A stretch of DNA of 64,000 nucleotides from Sva-07 sp963715285 (GTDB lineage: Bacteria > Actinomycetota > Acidimicrobiia > Acidimicrobiales > Ilumatobacteraceae), in NCBI GenBank assembly GCA_963715285.1, contig CAVQRU010000002.1, positions 186,001 to 250,000 on the forward strand, in the 5' to 3' direction. Positions 8,932-17,570 of this stretch are shown piece after piece. A program made the position numbers and the translations under genes. Position 1 is the first letter of the stretch; the number at the start of each line of letters is the position of its first letter. The notes below the pieces were generated by a model. The model made no database searches and was not told the origin of the DNA. It saw only the letters and a program-made list of their open reading frames with translations.

Positions 8932-9312
8932 ATGAACGACGGAGATGCCAGCGAGCTGGCCAACCTCGCCGTGTTGCGCGGCAGCGTTCGGGGCGATGCG
9001 ACCGAACGGACCCTGCCCTCGGGCTCCGTGAGCGTGCAGTTCGACGTGACGACGACGATCCGGTCCGCCGGTCGCTCGACCAGGGTGTCGGTCCCGGTGT
9101 CCTGGATCGATCCGCCGAGTTCGTCGATCGCGCCGTTGGTCGACGGTGTCGATCTGCTGGTGATCGGAGCGGTCCACCGTCGGTTCTTCCGGGTCGGTGG
9201 TGCGACACGGAGCCGCACCGAGGTCGTTGCCGACACGGTGATCCCGACACGCCGACGCACGCAGGTGGCCACCGCGCTCGACGGCCTCGCCGAGCGCCTG
9301 CGCGTGCGGTGA
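8932..9312 (+). CDS. SSB-like OB-fold protein
   Basis: Small (126 aa) protein resembling single-stranded-DNA-binding proteins: NLAVLRGSVRGDATERTLPSG..SVQFDV..VPVSWIDPP..LVIGAVHRRFFRVGG..SRTEVVADTVI follows the SSB strand order. It lacks the acidic DDDIPF-type tail through which canonical SSB recruits partners; it ends instead in a short basic helix (LAERLRVR). It is therefore likely an accessory actinobacterial SSB paralogue. AAGGAG at 8920-8925 sits ideally for ATG 8932; ATG 8926 is too close. The gene stands alone between divergent and convergent neighbours. Confidence 0.65.
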   Translation: MNDGDASELANLAVLRGSVRGDATERTLPSGSVSVQFDVTTTIRSAGRSTRVSVPVSWIDPPSSSIAPLVDGVDLLVIGAVHRRFFRVGGATRSRTEVVADTVIPTRRRTQVATALDGLAERLRVR

Positions 9313-9332
9313 CCTCTGCGGGCGTCGACCGG

Positions 9333-10517
9333 TCAGACGACGCTGCGGACGACCAGGCCGGTGCGGAGCTTCGGTGTGAAGAACGTCGACTTCGGCGGCA
9401 TCAGTGCGCCCTCTCGGGCGGTTCGTTCGATCTCGGCCACGCTGACGGGCCGGATGAGCACCGCACCACTCGCCGCGCCGTTGGTCACGGCCTCGACGAC
9501 CTGGTCGACCCCGTGCTGGTAGGTCACGGTGTGGTCCACCTCGGCCAGCGCATGTTCCAGCCAGGCGCCGTCGAGCGAACGCACCGTGTCGAAGGCGCCT
9601 GGCCGCGCCGACAACCACTGTGCCGTCCCATCGGGGGCGACGAGGCAGAGCACACCCTCGCGCTCCATCGTGGCCAGGGTCGCGCCACCGACGGTCCCGG
9701 CGTCCGAGCGCTCGAACACGGTGTCGAGCGCCGCGACCAGTTCCTCGAAACTCACGTCGTGGTAGAGGCGATGGATCGCCTCCACCGACAGTTGGTCGGC
9801 CACCAGTTCGCTCACGAACGCGAGCGTCTCGTCGGCGGGCGACGGACGGCCGCCGTTCGCAGCGCGGACCTCGTCGCGGTAGGTGCGACTGATCCCGTAG
9901 CGGTGGTGGCCGTCGGCGATCAGGACGTCGTCGGAGCCGATGAGTGCCGCGATGGCCTCGATGCGGTCCGGGTCAGCGACGCGCTCGACGATGTGCTCGA
10001 CCCCGTCGACGCTGACCGAACTGATCGGTTCACCCGGTTCGGCGAGCAGCTCGGTGAGCCCGGCGGCGAGCGACAGCCCCCACACCGGCGACAGGTTCGC
10101 CTGTGTCGCGCGAGTGAGGTCGAGGCGATCGGTCGACGCCTTGGGGGTCACGCGCTCGTGCGGGAGCACACCGCCGGCTCCTTCGTCGACGACCTCGATC
10201 CCACCGAGCACGCCGGCGATGTCACGCGCCGCGCCGGTCGCGTCGGTGAACCGCATGCGATAGATCGTGAAGGACGGGGTCGGGTCGAACTCCATCACCC
10301 CGGCGTCGATCCACTCGCGCAGCGTGGCCGCAGCGAGCACGTAGCGGTCGGGGCCAGCCGATTCGCGCGGCACGTCGACGTGGGTGATGTTGAACCTGCT
10401 CTTCGCGCCGAGCGCGTCGAGGTCGGCATCCGACAGCACGTCGTACGGCGGTGCGATCAGGTCATCGATCTCGCGATCGCAGTAGCGCAGGGCGGGGAAC
10501 GGCGTGAATCTCGGCAC
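9333..10517 (-). CDS. DUF1015-family protein
   Basis: The 394-residue product matches the DUF1015 family (SerC-like uncharacterised proteins) in its start PRFTPFPALRYC, the hallmark LIAPPYDVLS, and the central LIADGHHRYGISRTYRDE with the conserved GHHRY. Function is unknown. I chose GTG 10517 because it places the family N-terminus; the open frame continues upstream into the divergent gene. It shares a 47-nt promoter region with the HAD phosphatase on the plus strand; CATCCT (10524-10529, minus strand) is a weak -10 candidate. Confidence 0.85.
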   Translation of the reverse strand: MPRFTPFPALRYCDREIDDLIAPPYDVLSDADLDALGAKSRFNITHVDVPRESAGPDRYVLAAATLREWIDAGVMEFDPTPSFTIYRMRFTDATGAARDIAGVLGGIEVVDEGAGGVLPHERVTPKASTDRLDLTRATQANLSPVWGLSLAAGLTELLAEPGEPISSVSVDGVEHIVERVADPDRIEAIAALIGSDDVLIADGHHRYGISRTYRDEVRAANGGRPSPADETLAFVSELVADQLSVEAIHRLYHDVSFEELVAALDTVFERSDAGTVGGATLATMEREGVLCLVAPDGTAQWLSARPGAFDTVRSLDGAWLEHALAEVDHTVTYQHGVDQVVEAVTNGAASGAVLIRPVSVAEIERTAREGALMPPKSTFFTPKLRTGLVVRSVV

Positions 10518-10564
10518 CCCGACAGGATGCCATCGTTCGGCCCCGGTCCTGCAACGATCACGTC

Positions 10565-11371
10565 GTGGACACATCGGACCGCATCGAGACGGTGCTCTGT
10601 GACCTCGACGGGGTGGTGTGGCTCGCTCACGAGCCGATCGCCGGATCGGTCGAGGCGATCGGGTGGATGCGCGCCGCCGGCGTGCGCATGCTCTTCGTCA
10701 CCAACAACTCCGCCGCCGTCGAGGTCGAACACGAACGGGCGCTCGAGTCGATCGGTGTGCCGGCACGCGGCGACGTCGTGAGTTCGGCGATGGCGGCCGC
10801 ACGACTCGTGGAGCCGTCGGCGCGGGTGTTGGTGGCGGGGGGTCCGGGCATCGTCGAGGCAGTCGAACGACGTGGTGCCGAGGCCGTCGTGAACGACGGG
10901 ACGATCAGCCCGGAGGGCTTCGACGCCGTCATCGTCGGTCTGCACCGTGACTTCGACTTCGCTCGGCTGGCGGTCGCATCGGCGGCCGTGCGAGCCGGGG
11001 CCCAGTTGATCGGCACCAACACCGACTCGACCTACCCGACGCCGACCGGTCTGCAACCGGGCGGCGGATCCATCCTCGCGGCGATCGCCACCGCAGCCGA
11101 CGCGTCGCCGCTGATCGGAGGCAAACCGCACCAGCCGATGGCCGACCTGATCGCTGCGACCGTCGGCACGCCGCAGCGACCGTTCGATCCGTCCGTCATC
11201 CTGATGGTCGGCGACCGACCGGAGACCGATGGCCTGTTCGCCCAGCGACTCGGCTGTCGGTTCGCGCTCGTGCGCTCGGGCGTGTCGGAGACCGACGCAG
11301 TGATCGGTGCCGACATCGCGGTCGACCTCGACGCCGCCGACCTGGCGGAAGTGGCCTCGCGCATCACGTAG
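10565..11371 (+). CDS. HAD-IIA phosphatase (NagD-like)
   Basis: Haloacid-dehalogenase hydrolase of subfamily IIA, 268 residues. Motif I is CDLDGVVWL, motif II FVTNNSA, and motif IV is in MVGDRPETDGLFA. Relatives dephosphorylate phosphoglycolate, glycerol-3-phosphate or sugar phosphates, and the substrate here is unknown. It heads the run HAD phosphatase, small protein, tlyA, nadK, recN, the same order as Rv1692-Rv1696 in Mycobacterium tuberculosis as I recall it. The start is GTG. Confidence 0.9.
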   Translation: MDTSDRIETVLCDLDGVVWLAHEPIAGSVEAIGWMRAAGVRMLFVTNNSAAVEVEHERALESIGVPARGDVVSSAMAAARLVEPSARVLVAGGPGIVEAVERRGAEAVVNDGTISPEGFDAVIVGLHRDFDFARLAVASAAVRAGAQLIGTNTDSTYPTPTGLQPGGGSILAAIATAADASPLIGGKPHQPMADLIAATVGTPQRPFDPSVILMVGDRPETDGLFAQRLGCRFALVRSGVSETDAVIGADIAVDLDAADLAEVASRIT

Positions 11372-11390
11372 CGCCTCTGACCAGGGCCAG

Positions 11391-11396
11391 TAGCCT
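11391..11396 (+). promoter_or_regulatory. -10 box TAGCCT, leaderless start of the Lys-rich protein
   Basis: TAGCCT ends 6 nt before ATG 11403. Confidence 0.45.
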
Positions 11397-11402
11397 GAAC
11401 CC

Positions 11403-11927
11403 ATGGCAAAAAACACGTTGCAGCGACTGGTCGATGCGGGTGTCGAGTTCACCGACATCTCTCGCAAGCAGGCCGAATCGATCGTCCAGTCGATGGTGAA
11501 GGCCGGCGAAGTTCGTCGCAGTGACGCCGAGAAGGCGGTGCAGACGCTGCTCGACCGTGGCCGCGAGACATCCGAGCGGCTGTCCAAGGACCTCCAGAGC
11601 GAGTTCTCCAAGCAGGTCAACTGGCTGTCGGAGCGTTTCGACGAACTGGAGGATCGCTTCGAGGAGCTCGCCGACAAGATCGCCGAGCGGGTCAAGGCCG
11701 AGATGAACACCGCGGCACCGGCAGCGAAGAAGGCCCCGGCGAAGAAGAAGGCCGCCGCCAAGAAGGCTCCGGCCAAGAAGAAGGCCGCCGCCAAGAAGGC
11801 TCCGGCGAAGAAGAAGGCCCCTGCCAAGCGGGCGCCTGCCAAGAAGAAGGCCGTTGCGAAGAAGGCCCCGGCCGCCCCGGCCGCCCCGGCCGCCCCGGCC
11901 GCAGACTCCGCTCCTCCCGCGAGCTGA
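11403..11927 (+). CDS. Coiled-coil protein with histone-like Lys/Ala/Pro tail
   Basis: Not a recognised enzyme. Residues 1-100 are predicted helical and heptad-rich (SRKQAESIVQSMVKAGEV, LSERFDELEDRFEELADKI), resembling phasin-type or HbhA-type coiled coils. Residues 102-160 are a degenerate repeat of the type APAKKKAAAKK, like the tail of histone H1 or mycobacterial HupB and HbhA. The final residues are Pro-Ala repeats encoded by a cggccgccc tandem tract. The tail suggests binding to DNA or another polyanion. The gene sits between the HAD phosphatase and tlyA, overlapping neither. Function is unproven. Confidence 0.6.
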   Translation: MAKNTLQRLVDAGVEFTDISRKQAESIVQSMVKAGEVRRSDAEKAVQTLLDRGRETSERLSKDLQSEFSKQVNWLSERFDELEDRFEELADKIAERVKAEMNTAAPAAKKAPAKKKAAAKKAPAKKKAAAKKAPAKKKAPAKRAPAKKKAVAKKAPAAPAAPAAPAADSAPPAS

Positions 11928-11935
11928 TCTCCTCC

Positions 11936-12682
11936 GTGGCTCGGCGACGGCTCGACGCCGAATTGGTTCGGCGGGAGCTGACGGCGAGCCGCACCGAGGC
12001 ACAGCATCTGATCGCCGCGAATCGCGTGCTCGTCAATGGTTCGGTCGCCGACAAGGCCGCACGTCAGGTCGCGCCGTCGGACGCGCTCGTGATCGACGGC
12101 CCACCCGCGCGGTTCGTCGGTCGCGGCGCCGAGAAGCTCGAGCACGCCTTGACCGAATTCGACATCGACGTGACCGGTCTGCGAGCGCTCGACGTCGGCG
12201 CCTCCACGGGGGGCTTCACCGACTGCCTGCTCCAACGCGGTGCCGCGCATGTCGTCGCCCTCGATGTCGGGCACGGTCAACTGCACGAACGGTTGCGGGC
12301 CGATGATCGGGTCACCAACCTCGAACGCTGCAACATCCGTCATACCGAACTCGACACGATCGGGGGCCCGGTCGATCTGGTGGTCGGCGACCTGTCGTTC
12401 ATCTCGCTCACGCTCGTGATCCCCACACTGGTCGGGCTGTGCCAACCTGGGTCGCCGATGGTCCTGCTCGTCAAGCCCCAGTTCGAAGCGGGACGCCGCG
12501 AGGTCGACCGTGGCCGCGGGATCATCACCGACGAGGCGGTCCACGAGCGGGTCTGCGGCGAAGTCGCCGACGCCCTGCAGTCGGCGGGGTGCGACGTCCG
12601 CGGATGGACCCGTTCGCCGATCACCGGCGCCGACGGCAACGTCGAGTTCCTGGTGCACGCCGTGACGGCCGGTGGTCGATGA
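11936..12682 (+). CDS. tlyA: TlyA-family rRNA 2'-O-methyltransferase
   Basis: S4-domain plus FtsJ-like methyltransferase (248 aa), expected to methylate 2'-O-ribose of rRNA cytidines; loss of TlyA gives capreomycin resistance in mycobacteria. The N-terminal S4 RNA-binding domain (RRLDAELVRRELTASRTEAQ) is followed by the SAM-binding motif DVGASTGGFTDCLLQRGA and the catalytic-region VGDLSFISL and LVKPQFE. GTG 11936 gives the usual N-terminus. Its TGA overlaps the ATG ATG start of nadK, indicating translational coupling. Confidence 0.93.
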   Translation: MARRRLDAELVRRELTASRTEAQHLIAANRVLVNGSVADKAARQVAPSDALVIDGPPARFVGRGAEKLEHALTEFDIDVTGLRALDVGASTGGFTDCLLQRGAAHVVALDVGHGQLHERLRADDRVTNLERCNIRHTELDTIGGPVDLVVGDLSFISLTLVIPTLVGLCQPGSPMVLLVKPQFEAGRREVDRGRGIITDEAVHERVCGEVADALQSAGCDVRGWTRSPITGADGNVEFLVHAVTAGGR

Positions 12683-13530
12683 TGCGCGGCGTGGCGCTCG
12701 TCGCCCACCACGAGCGGTCGACCGCCCGTGAACACGCACTGCACGCGCTGGAGTGGTGCCGCGAACGCGATCTGCCGTTCTGGATGACCCCCGACGATGC
12801 GACGGCCCTCGAGCTCGACGAGCACGCCAGTGCGCGGCCGATCGCGGAGGCGAGTCTCGTGCTCAGCCTCGGCGGCGACGGCACGATGCTGCGGAGTGTT
12901 CGACTCCTCGAAGGGGCGGCGGTGCCGCTGCTCGGGGTCAACCTCGGTTCGCTGGGGTATCTCACCGAGGTCGAACCCGATCGGCTCACCGAGGCGCTCG
13001 GCCGTTTCGTCAGCGGGGAGCGCGAGGGCCGGTGGCACCTCGACGAGCGCATGATGCTCGATGCGTCGGTCAACGGACAGCGAGTGGGTCGGGCGCTCAA
13101 CGAAGCGGTCGTCGAGAAGGCCGAGTCCGGGCACACGGTGCGCCTCCTGGCCCGTATCGACGGTGAACCGTTCACCTATTACGCCGCGGACGGCTTGATC
13201 GTCGCCACGCCGACCGGCTCGACGGCCTACTCCCTCTCGGCACGCGGTCCGATCGTGTCGCCGCGCCACCGGGCGATGCTGCTCACGCCGGTGTCGCCGC
13301 ACATGCTGTTCGACCGCACGCTCGTGCTCGACCCCTCCGAAGTGGTCGAGATCGAGGTCACCGGCCACCGTCGTGCCGAACTCACACTCGACGGCCGGGC
13401 GGTCGCCTCGCTCGACGACGGCGACGTCGTGGCCTGCTCACCATCGTCAGCTACGGCGAACTTCGTACGTTTCGGCGCCGAGCGCTACCACCAGATCCTG
13501 AAGGCCAAGTTCGGCCTCGCCGACCGGTGA
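12679..13530 (+). CDS. nadK: NAD kinase
   Basis: Phosphorylates NAD to NADP. The GGDG ATP-binding motif (LSLGGDGTMLRSV), the NLGSLGYLTE segment and the DGLIVATPTGSTAYSLSARGP motif are all present; 283 residues is normal. Two consecutive in-frame ATGs (12679 and 12682) overlap the tlyA stop codon. The longer open frame from 12439 lies inside tlyA and is not real. recN follows after 20 nt, as in mycobacteria. Confidence 0.94.
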   Translation: MMRGVALVAHHERSTAREHALHALEWCRERDLPFWMTPDDATALELDEHASARPIAEASLVLSLGGDGTMLRSVRLLEGAAVPLLGVNLGSLGYLTEVEPDRLTEALGRFVSGEREGRWHLDERMMLDASVNGQRVGRALNEAVVEKAESGHTVRLLARIDGEPFTYYAADGLIVATPTGSTAYSLSARGPIVSPRHRAMLLTPVSPHMLFDRTLVLDPSEVVEIEVTGHRRAELTLDGRAVASLDDGDVVACSPSSATANFVRFGAERYHQILKAKFGLADR

Positions 13531-13550
13531 CGGCTGTCGATGCCTGAGCG

Positions 13551-15146
13551 ATGTTGACCGAGCTGCACATCGAGAACCTGGGCGTGATCGAACGGGTCGC
13601 GCTGGTGCTCGGCCCGGGACTGAGCGCTGTCACCGGCGAGACCGGTGCCGGCAAGACGATGTTGGTCGAGGCGATCGAGCTGCTCGTCGGCGGGCGGGCG
13701 GACTCCTCGATGGTCCGCCACGGCGCCGCGGAGGCCCGGGTCGACGGCCGTCTCGTCACGCCCGATGGCGTGGAGACGGTGCTCACCAGGATCGTTCCCG
13801 CCGCTGGCCGATCGCGTGCCTACGTCGACGGGAGGTTGGCCACCGTCGCCGCCCTTGCCGAGGCGGCGGCCGACGTCGTCGATCTCCACGGCCAGCACGC
13901 ACACCAGTCGCTGCTGTCGACCGCGACGCAGCGTGCAGCGCTCGACGAGTACGGCTCGATCGACCTCGGTCCGCTCCGGGCCGCTCGGGCCCGGCTCACC
14001 GAGATCGACGCAGCGCTCGCCGCCCTGGGTGGCGACGATCGCGCACGCGCACGGGAGATCGACCTGCTGCGGTTCCAGGTCGACGAACTCGATGCCGCTG
14101 CGATCGACGATCCCGACGAGGACGAACGACTCGACGCCGAGGAATCGGTGTTGGCTGACGCCACGGCACACCGTGAGGCGGCGGCAGCCGCCGCGTTGTC
14201 GCTCAGCGACGACGGGGGAGCGCGCGACGCGCTCGCTGCCGCGCTCGCTGCGATCGACGGTCGGACGCCGTTCGCCGAGCACGCCGACCGCATTCGGGAC
14301 CTCCTCGCAGAGTTGGACGACCTTGCCGGCGACCTCCGGGTGCGGGGCGAGTCGATCGACGAGTCGCCCGAGCGGCTGGCGTTCCTGCGCGAGCGCCGCC
14401 AACTCCTCAAGAACCTCCGCCGCAAGTACGGCGACGACCTCGCTGCGGTCATGGAGTTCCACGCCACGTCGGCCGAACGGCTGCACGAACTCGAACGATT
14501 CGACGAACGCGCTGCCGAACTCGACGAGCAGCGCCACCAGGCCCTCGCGGACGAGCGGGCCGCGGCGATCGAGGTGGGCCGCAGGCGCAGGGAGGTCGGC
14601 CCGGAGCTCGCGGCCGCGGTCGAAGCCGAGTTGCGGAACCTCGCCATGCCGCACGTGTCGGTCGCCGTCGAGGTCGGCAACCATCCCGACGACCACCCGG
14701 GCGACCGCGTGCAGTTCCTGCTGGCCGCCAACCCCGGGGCACCGCTGCTCCCGCTCACGCGGGTGGCCTCGGGCGGCGAGTTGGCTCGAGCCATGCTGGC
14801 GTTGCGACTCGTGCTCTCGGCTGCGTCCGCCGACCATCAGACCGAGCGCACGCTGGTGTTCGACGAGGTCGATGCCGGTATCGGCGGCGCTGCTGCCCAG
14901 GCGATCGGTGATGCGCTCGCCCAACTCGCTCAGACCCATCAGGTGCTCGTCGTCACCCACCTGGCGCAGGTCGCGGCAGCCGCCGATGTCCAGGTCTCGG
15001 TCGCCAAGACCGTGCGGGAGGGCCGGACGTTCGCCGCGGCATCGCCGATCAGCGGCGAGGAACGGGTCTCCGAGATCGCCCGGATGCTGTCCGGCTCTGC
15101 GACGGACTCCGCCCTCGACCACGCTCGCGAGCTGCTCGACCGCTGA
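13551..15146 (+). CDS. recN: DNA repair protein RecN
   Basis: SMC-like ATPase for double-strand-break repair, 531 residues. The N-terminal ATPase half has LTELHIENLGVIE and Walker A GETGAGKT. A central coiled-coil arm (about residues 150-370) follows, and the C-terminal half carries the signature LTRVASGGELARAMLAL and Walker B TLVFDEVDAGIGG. It lies in the nadK-recN-pyrG run. It is slightly shorter than the E. coli protein, mostly in the arms. Confidence 0.95.
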   Translation: MLTELHIENLGVIERVALVLGPGLSAVTGETGAGKTMLVEAIELLVGGRADSSMVRHGAAEARVDGRLVTPDGVETVLTRIVPAAGRSRAYVDGRLATVAALAEAAADVVDLHGQHAHQSLLSTATQRAALDEYGSIDLGPLRAARARLTEIDAALAALGGDDRARAREIDLLRFQVDELDAAAIDDPDEDERLDAEESVLADATAHREAAAAAALSLSDDGGARDALAAALAAIDGRTPFAEHADRIRDLLAELDDLAGDLRVRGESIDESPERLAFLRERRQLLKNLRRKYGDDLAAVMEFHATSAERLHELERFDERAAELDEQRHQALADERAAAIEVGRRRREVGPELAAAVEAELRNLAMPHVSVAVEVGNHPDDHPGDRVQFLLAANPGAPLLPLTRVASGGELARAMLALRLVLSAASADHQTERTLVFDEVDAGIGGAAAQAIGDALAQLAQTHQVLVVTHLAQVAAAADVQVSVAKTVREGRTFAAASPISGEERVSEIARMLSGSATDSALDHARELLDR

Positions 15147-15265
15147 GCCGCGCATGCGCTGCGTGAGGTGATCACATCGACCACCGGACGGAATGGCGCC
15201 GTGGCGGACTCGCGCGGGGTATGGTGATCTCCCGTCATGGTGTCGTTCGGACACCGAGGAGTGAG

Positions 15266-15273
15266 ACGGAGGA
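15266..15273 (+). promoter_or_regulatory. Strong Shine-Dalgarno of pyrG
   Basis: GACGGAGGA ends 7 nt before ATG 15281 and fixes the start. A -10-like TATGGT at 15220-15225 would give a leader of about 50 nt. Confidence 0.5.
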
Positions 15274-15280
15274 TTGGCAG

Positions 15281-16975
15281 ATGCCGAAGCACATTTTCGT
15301 GACCGGAGGCGTCGCCAGCTCGCTCGGCAAGGGGCTGACGGCATCGTCGCTCGGACGGCTGCTCAAGCTCCGCGGTCTGCGCGTCACGCTCCAGAAGCTC
15401 GACCCGTACATCAACATCGATCCGGGCACGATGAACCCGTTCGAGCACGGCGAGGTGTTCGTCACCGACGACGGCGGCGAGACCGACCTCGACCTCGGTC
15501 ACTACGAGCGGTTCATCGACGAGAACCTGTCGCGCAACTCCAACGCCACCACCGGATCGATCTACCAGGCCGTACTCGCCGCGGAGCGACGCGGCGACTA
15601 TCTCGGCAAGACCGTGCAGGTCATCCCGCACATCACCGACGAGATCAAGCGGCGCGTCGAACGAGTGGCCCACGATGACGTCGACGTGGTGATCACCGAG
15701 GTCGGCGGCACCGTCGGCGACATCGAGATCCTTCCGTTCCTCGAAGCGATCCGTCAGTTCCGCAACATGGTCGGTCGCGACAACGTCTGCTACATCCACG
15801 TCACGTTGGTGCCGTTCATCGGTCCGTCGGGTGAGCAGAAGACCAAGCCCACGCAGCACTCGGTGACCGAGTTGCGCAGCCGCGGCATCCAGCCCGACGT
15901 GATCGTCTGTCGCAGCGAGGAGCCGTTGTCCGACGACCTCAAGCGCAAGATCTCGAGCCTCTGCGACGTGGAGGAACGAGCGGTCGTGAACGCTGCGGAT
16001 GCGAGGAACATCTACGAGCTGCCCCTGATCCTGCACGACGAGGGCCTCGACGACTTCGTCTGCGACCTGTTGCGCATCGAGGGCGAACCCGATCTCACGT
16101 ACTGGGAGGAGTTCGTCGCCAAGGTCGAAGCGGCAACCACTCCCGTACGGATCGGGCTGATCGGCAAGTACATCGAGTTGCCCGATGCCTATCTGTCGGT
16201 GGTCGAGAGCCTCAAACACGCCGGCTTCCACCACGGCGCCGACGTCGAGATCGTGTGGATCCAGTCCGAGAGCGTGGAGGGCCTGCTGGCCGCTGGGCAG
16301 CTCAACCACCTCGACGGCATCGTGATCCCCGGCGGTTTCGGGTACCGCGGTGTCGAGGGCAAGATCGCTGCCGCCCGGTACGCCCGCGAGGAGGGCATTC
16401 CCTGTCTCGGGCTCTGCCTCGGATTGCAGGCGATGACGATCGAGTTCGCCCGTGACGTCGTCGGGCTCACCGACGCCAACTCGACCGAGTTCGACCCGAC
16501 GACCCATCACCCGGTGATCGACCTGATGCTCGAACAGCGCGGCATCGAGGACAAGGGCGGCACGATGCGTCTCGGCGCGTACTACGCCGTGCTCGCGTCC
16601 GGCTCGCAGGTCGCCGCGGCATACGGCGATCCGGTCGTGTCCGAACGGCATCGCCACCGCTACGAGTTCAACGAGCGCTATCGCAACCAGATCGAGGAGG
16701 CCGGGCTCTGGTGCTCGGGGACGTCGCCGGACAACCGGCTCGTCGAGTTCATCGAGCTGCCAGGCCACCCGTTCTGGGTCGGCACCCAGGCGCATCCGGA
16801 GTTCAAGAGCCGCCCCGACCGTCCGCATCCCCTGTTCCGCGAACTGGTGGCGGCGGCGCTCGCTCGCCGGGCGACCAACGACGCATCCGACGACGCATCC
16901 GATGACTCGGCCGAGATCGTGGAGAGCATCGACATCGGCGGAGCGACGACCTCGGAGCCGTCGCTGTCGTCGTGA
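15281..16975 (+). CDS. pyrG: CTP synthase
   Basis: Converts UTP to CTP with glutamine or ammonia; 564 residues. The synthetase domain starts MPKHIFVTGGVASSLGKGLTAS, with the DPYINIDPGTMNPFEHGEVF segment. The glutamine amidotransferase domain (from about residue 290) has the oxyanion loop IPGGFGYRG and nucleophile Cys in CLGLCLGLQAM; the His/Glu pair lies in QAHPEFKS. The C-terminus is a short Asp/Ser-rich tail with repeated DDAS units. The start follows a strong Shine-Dalgarno. Its stop overlaps the NUDIX gene by 4 nt. Confidence 0.96.
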   Translation: MPKHIFVTGGVASSLGKGLTASSLGRLLKLRGLRVTLQKLDPYINIDPGTMNPFEHGEVFVTDDGGETDLDLGHYERFIDENLSRNSNATTGSIYQAVLAAERRGDYLGKTVQVIPHITDEIKRRVERVAHDDVDVVITEVGGTVGDIEILPFLEAIRQFRNMVGRDNVCYIHVTLVPFIGPSGEQKTKPTQHSVTELRSRGIQPDVIVCRSEEPLSDDLKRKISSLCDVEERAVVNAADARNIYELPLILHDEGLDDFVCDLLRIEGEPDLTYWEEFVAKVEAATTPVRIGLIGKYIELPDAYLSVVESLKHAGFHHGADVEIVWIQSESVEGLLAAGQLNHLDGIVIPGGFGYRGVEGKIAAARYAREEGIPCLGLCLGLQAMTIEFARDVVGLTDANSTEFDPTTHHPVIDLMLEQRGIEDKGGTMRLGAYYAVLASGSQVAAAYGDPVVSERHRHRYEFNERYRNQIEEAGLWCSGTSPDNRLVEFIELPGHPFWVGTQAHPEFKSRPDRPHPLFRELVAAALARRATNDASDDASDDSAEIVESIDIGGATTSEPSLSS

Positions 16976-17553
16976 GCGACGACGCGACCTTCCGGCGCCT
17001 GTCGGAGTCGATCATCCACGAGGGCTACGTGTGGAACCTGGCGGTCGCCGAGTTCTCGGCGCCGGACGGCTCCACGTTCACCCGTGACATCGTGCGGTCG
17101 CCCGGAGCCGTCGGTGTCGTTCCGCTCGTGTTCGACGCCGAAGGCAACCCGTCGGTGGTACTCGTGTCGCAGTACCGGCCACCGTACGAGCGCAGCGTGC
17201 TCGAGATCCCGGCCGGGATGCGTGACATCGCTGGTGAGGACACCGAGTCGGTGGCACGACGCGAGCTGGTCGAGGAAGCCGGTCTCCAGGCCGACGAGGT
17301 CGAACTGCTCACCGAGATCCTCCCGTCGCCCGGCATGACCGATTCGGTGACCACGCTGTATCTCGCCACCGGCTGCACACCGGTGCCCCACGACCGCCAG
17401 GGTCCGGAGGAGGAGCACATGGAGCTGCTCCACCTGCCGCTCGCGGATGCGGTCGCGATGGTCGAACGCGGAGAGATCGCCGATGCCAAGTCGGTGGTCG
17501 CGCTCCTGCTCACCGAGCGTCGCTTGCGCGCTCGCGATCATCCCGGGACCTGA
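16972..17553 (+). CDS. NUDIX hydrolase (ADP-ribose pyrophosphatase-like)
   Basis: Hydrolyses nucleoside-diphosphate-linked compounds, most likely ADP-ribose. The NUDIX box is visible as GMRDIAGEDTESVARRELVE followed by EAGL, with the REL-EE metal-binding core; the loop between the first Gly and Glu is one residue longer than the GX5E consensus. The N-terminal EGYVWNLAVAEFSAPDG strand pair and the SPGMTDSVTTLYLA segment fit the ADPR pyrophosphatase group. 193 residues. GTG overlaps the pyrG stop and xerD follows, the order found in mycobacteria. Confidence 0.9.
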   Translation: MSDDATFRRLSESIIHEGYVWNLAVAEFSAPDGSTFTRDIVRSPGAVGVVPLVFDAEGNPSVVLVSQYRPPYERSVLEIPAGMRDIAGEDTESVARRELVEEAGLQADEVELLTEILPSPGMTDSVTTLYLATGCTPVPHDRQGPEEEHMELLHLPLADAVAMVERGEIADAKSVVALLLTERRLRARDHPGT

Positions 17554-17570
17554 GCGTCGGAGCGCACCGG

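Noticed and set aside
12439..12678. Upstream extension of nadK
   Set aside because: The extra residues lie inside tlyA and look like shadow sequence; the ATG pair at 12679/12682 gives the family N-terminus.
10457..12739. 760-codon open frame on the minus strand
   Set aside because: It spans the HAD, Lys-rich, tlyA and nadK genes in antisense. Its Ala-Phe-Phe-rich repeats are merely the complement of the Lys/Ala tail.
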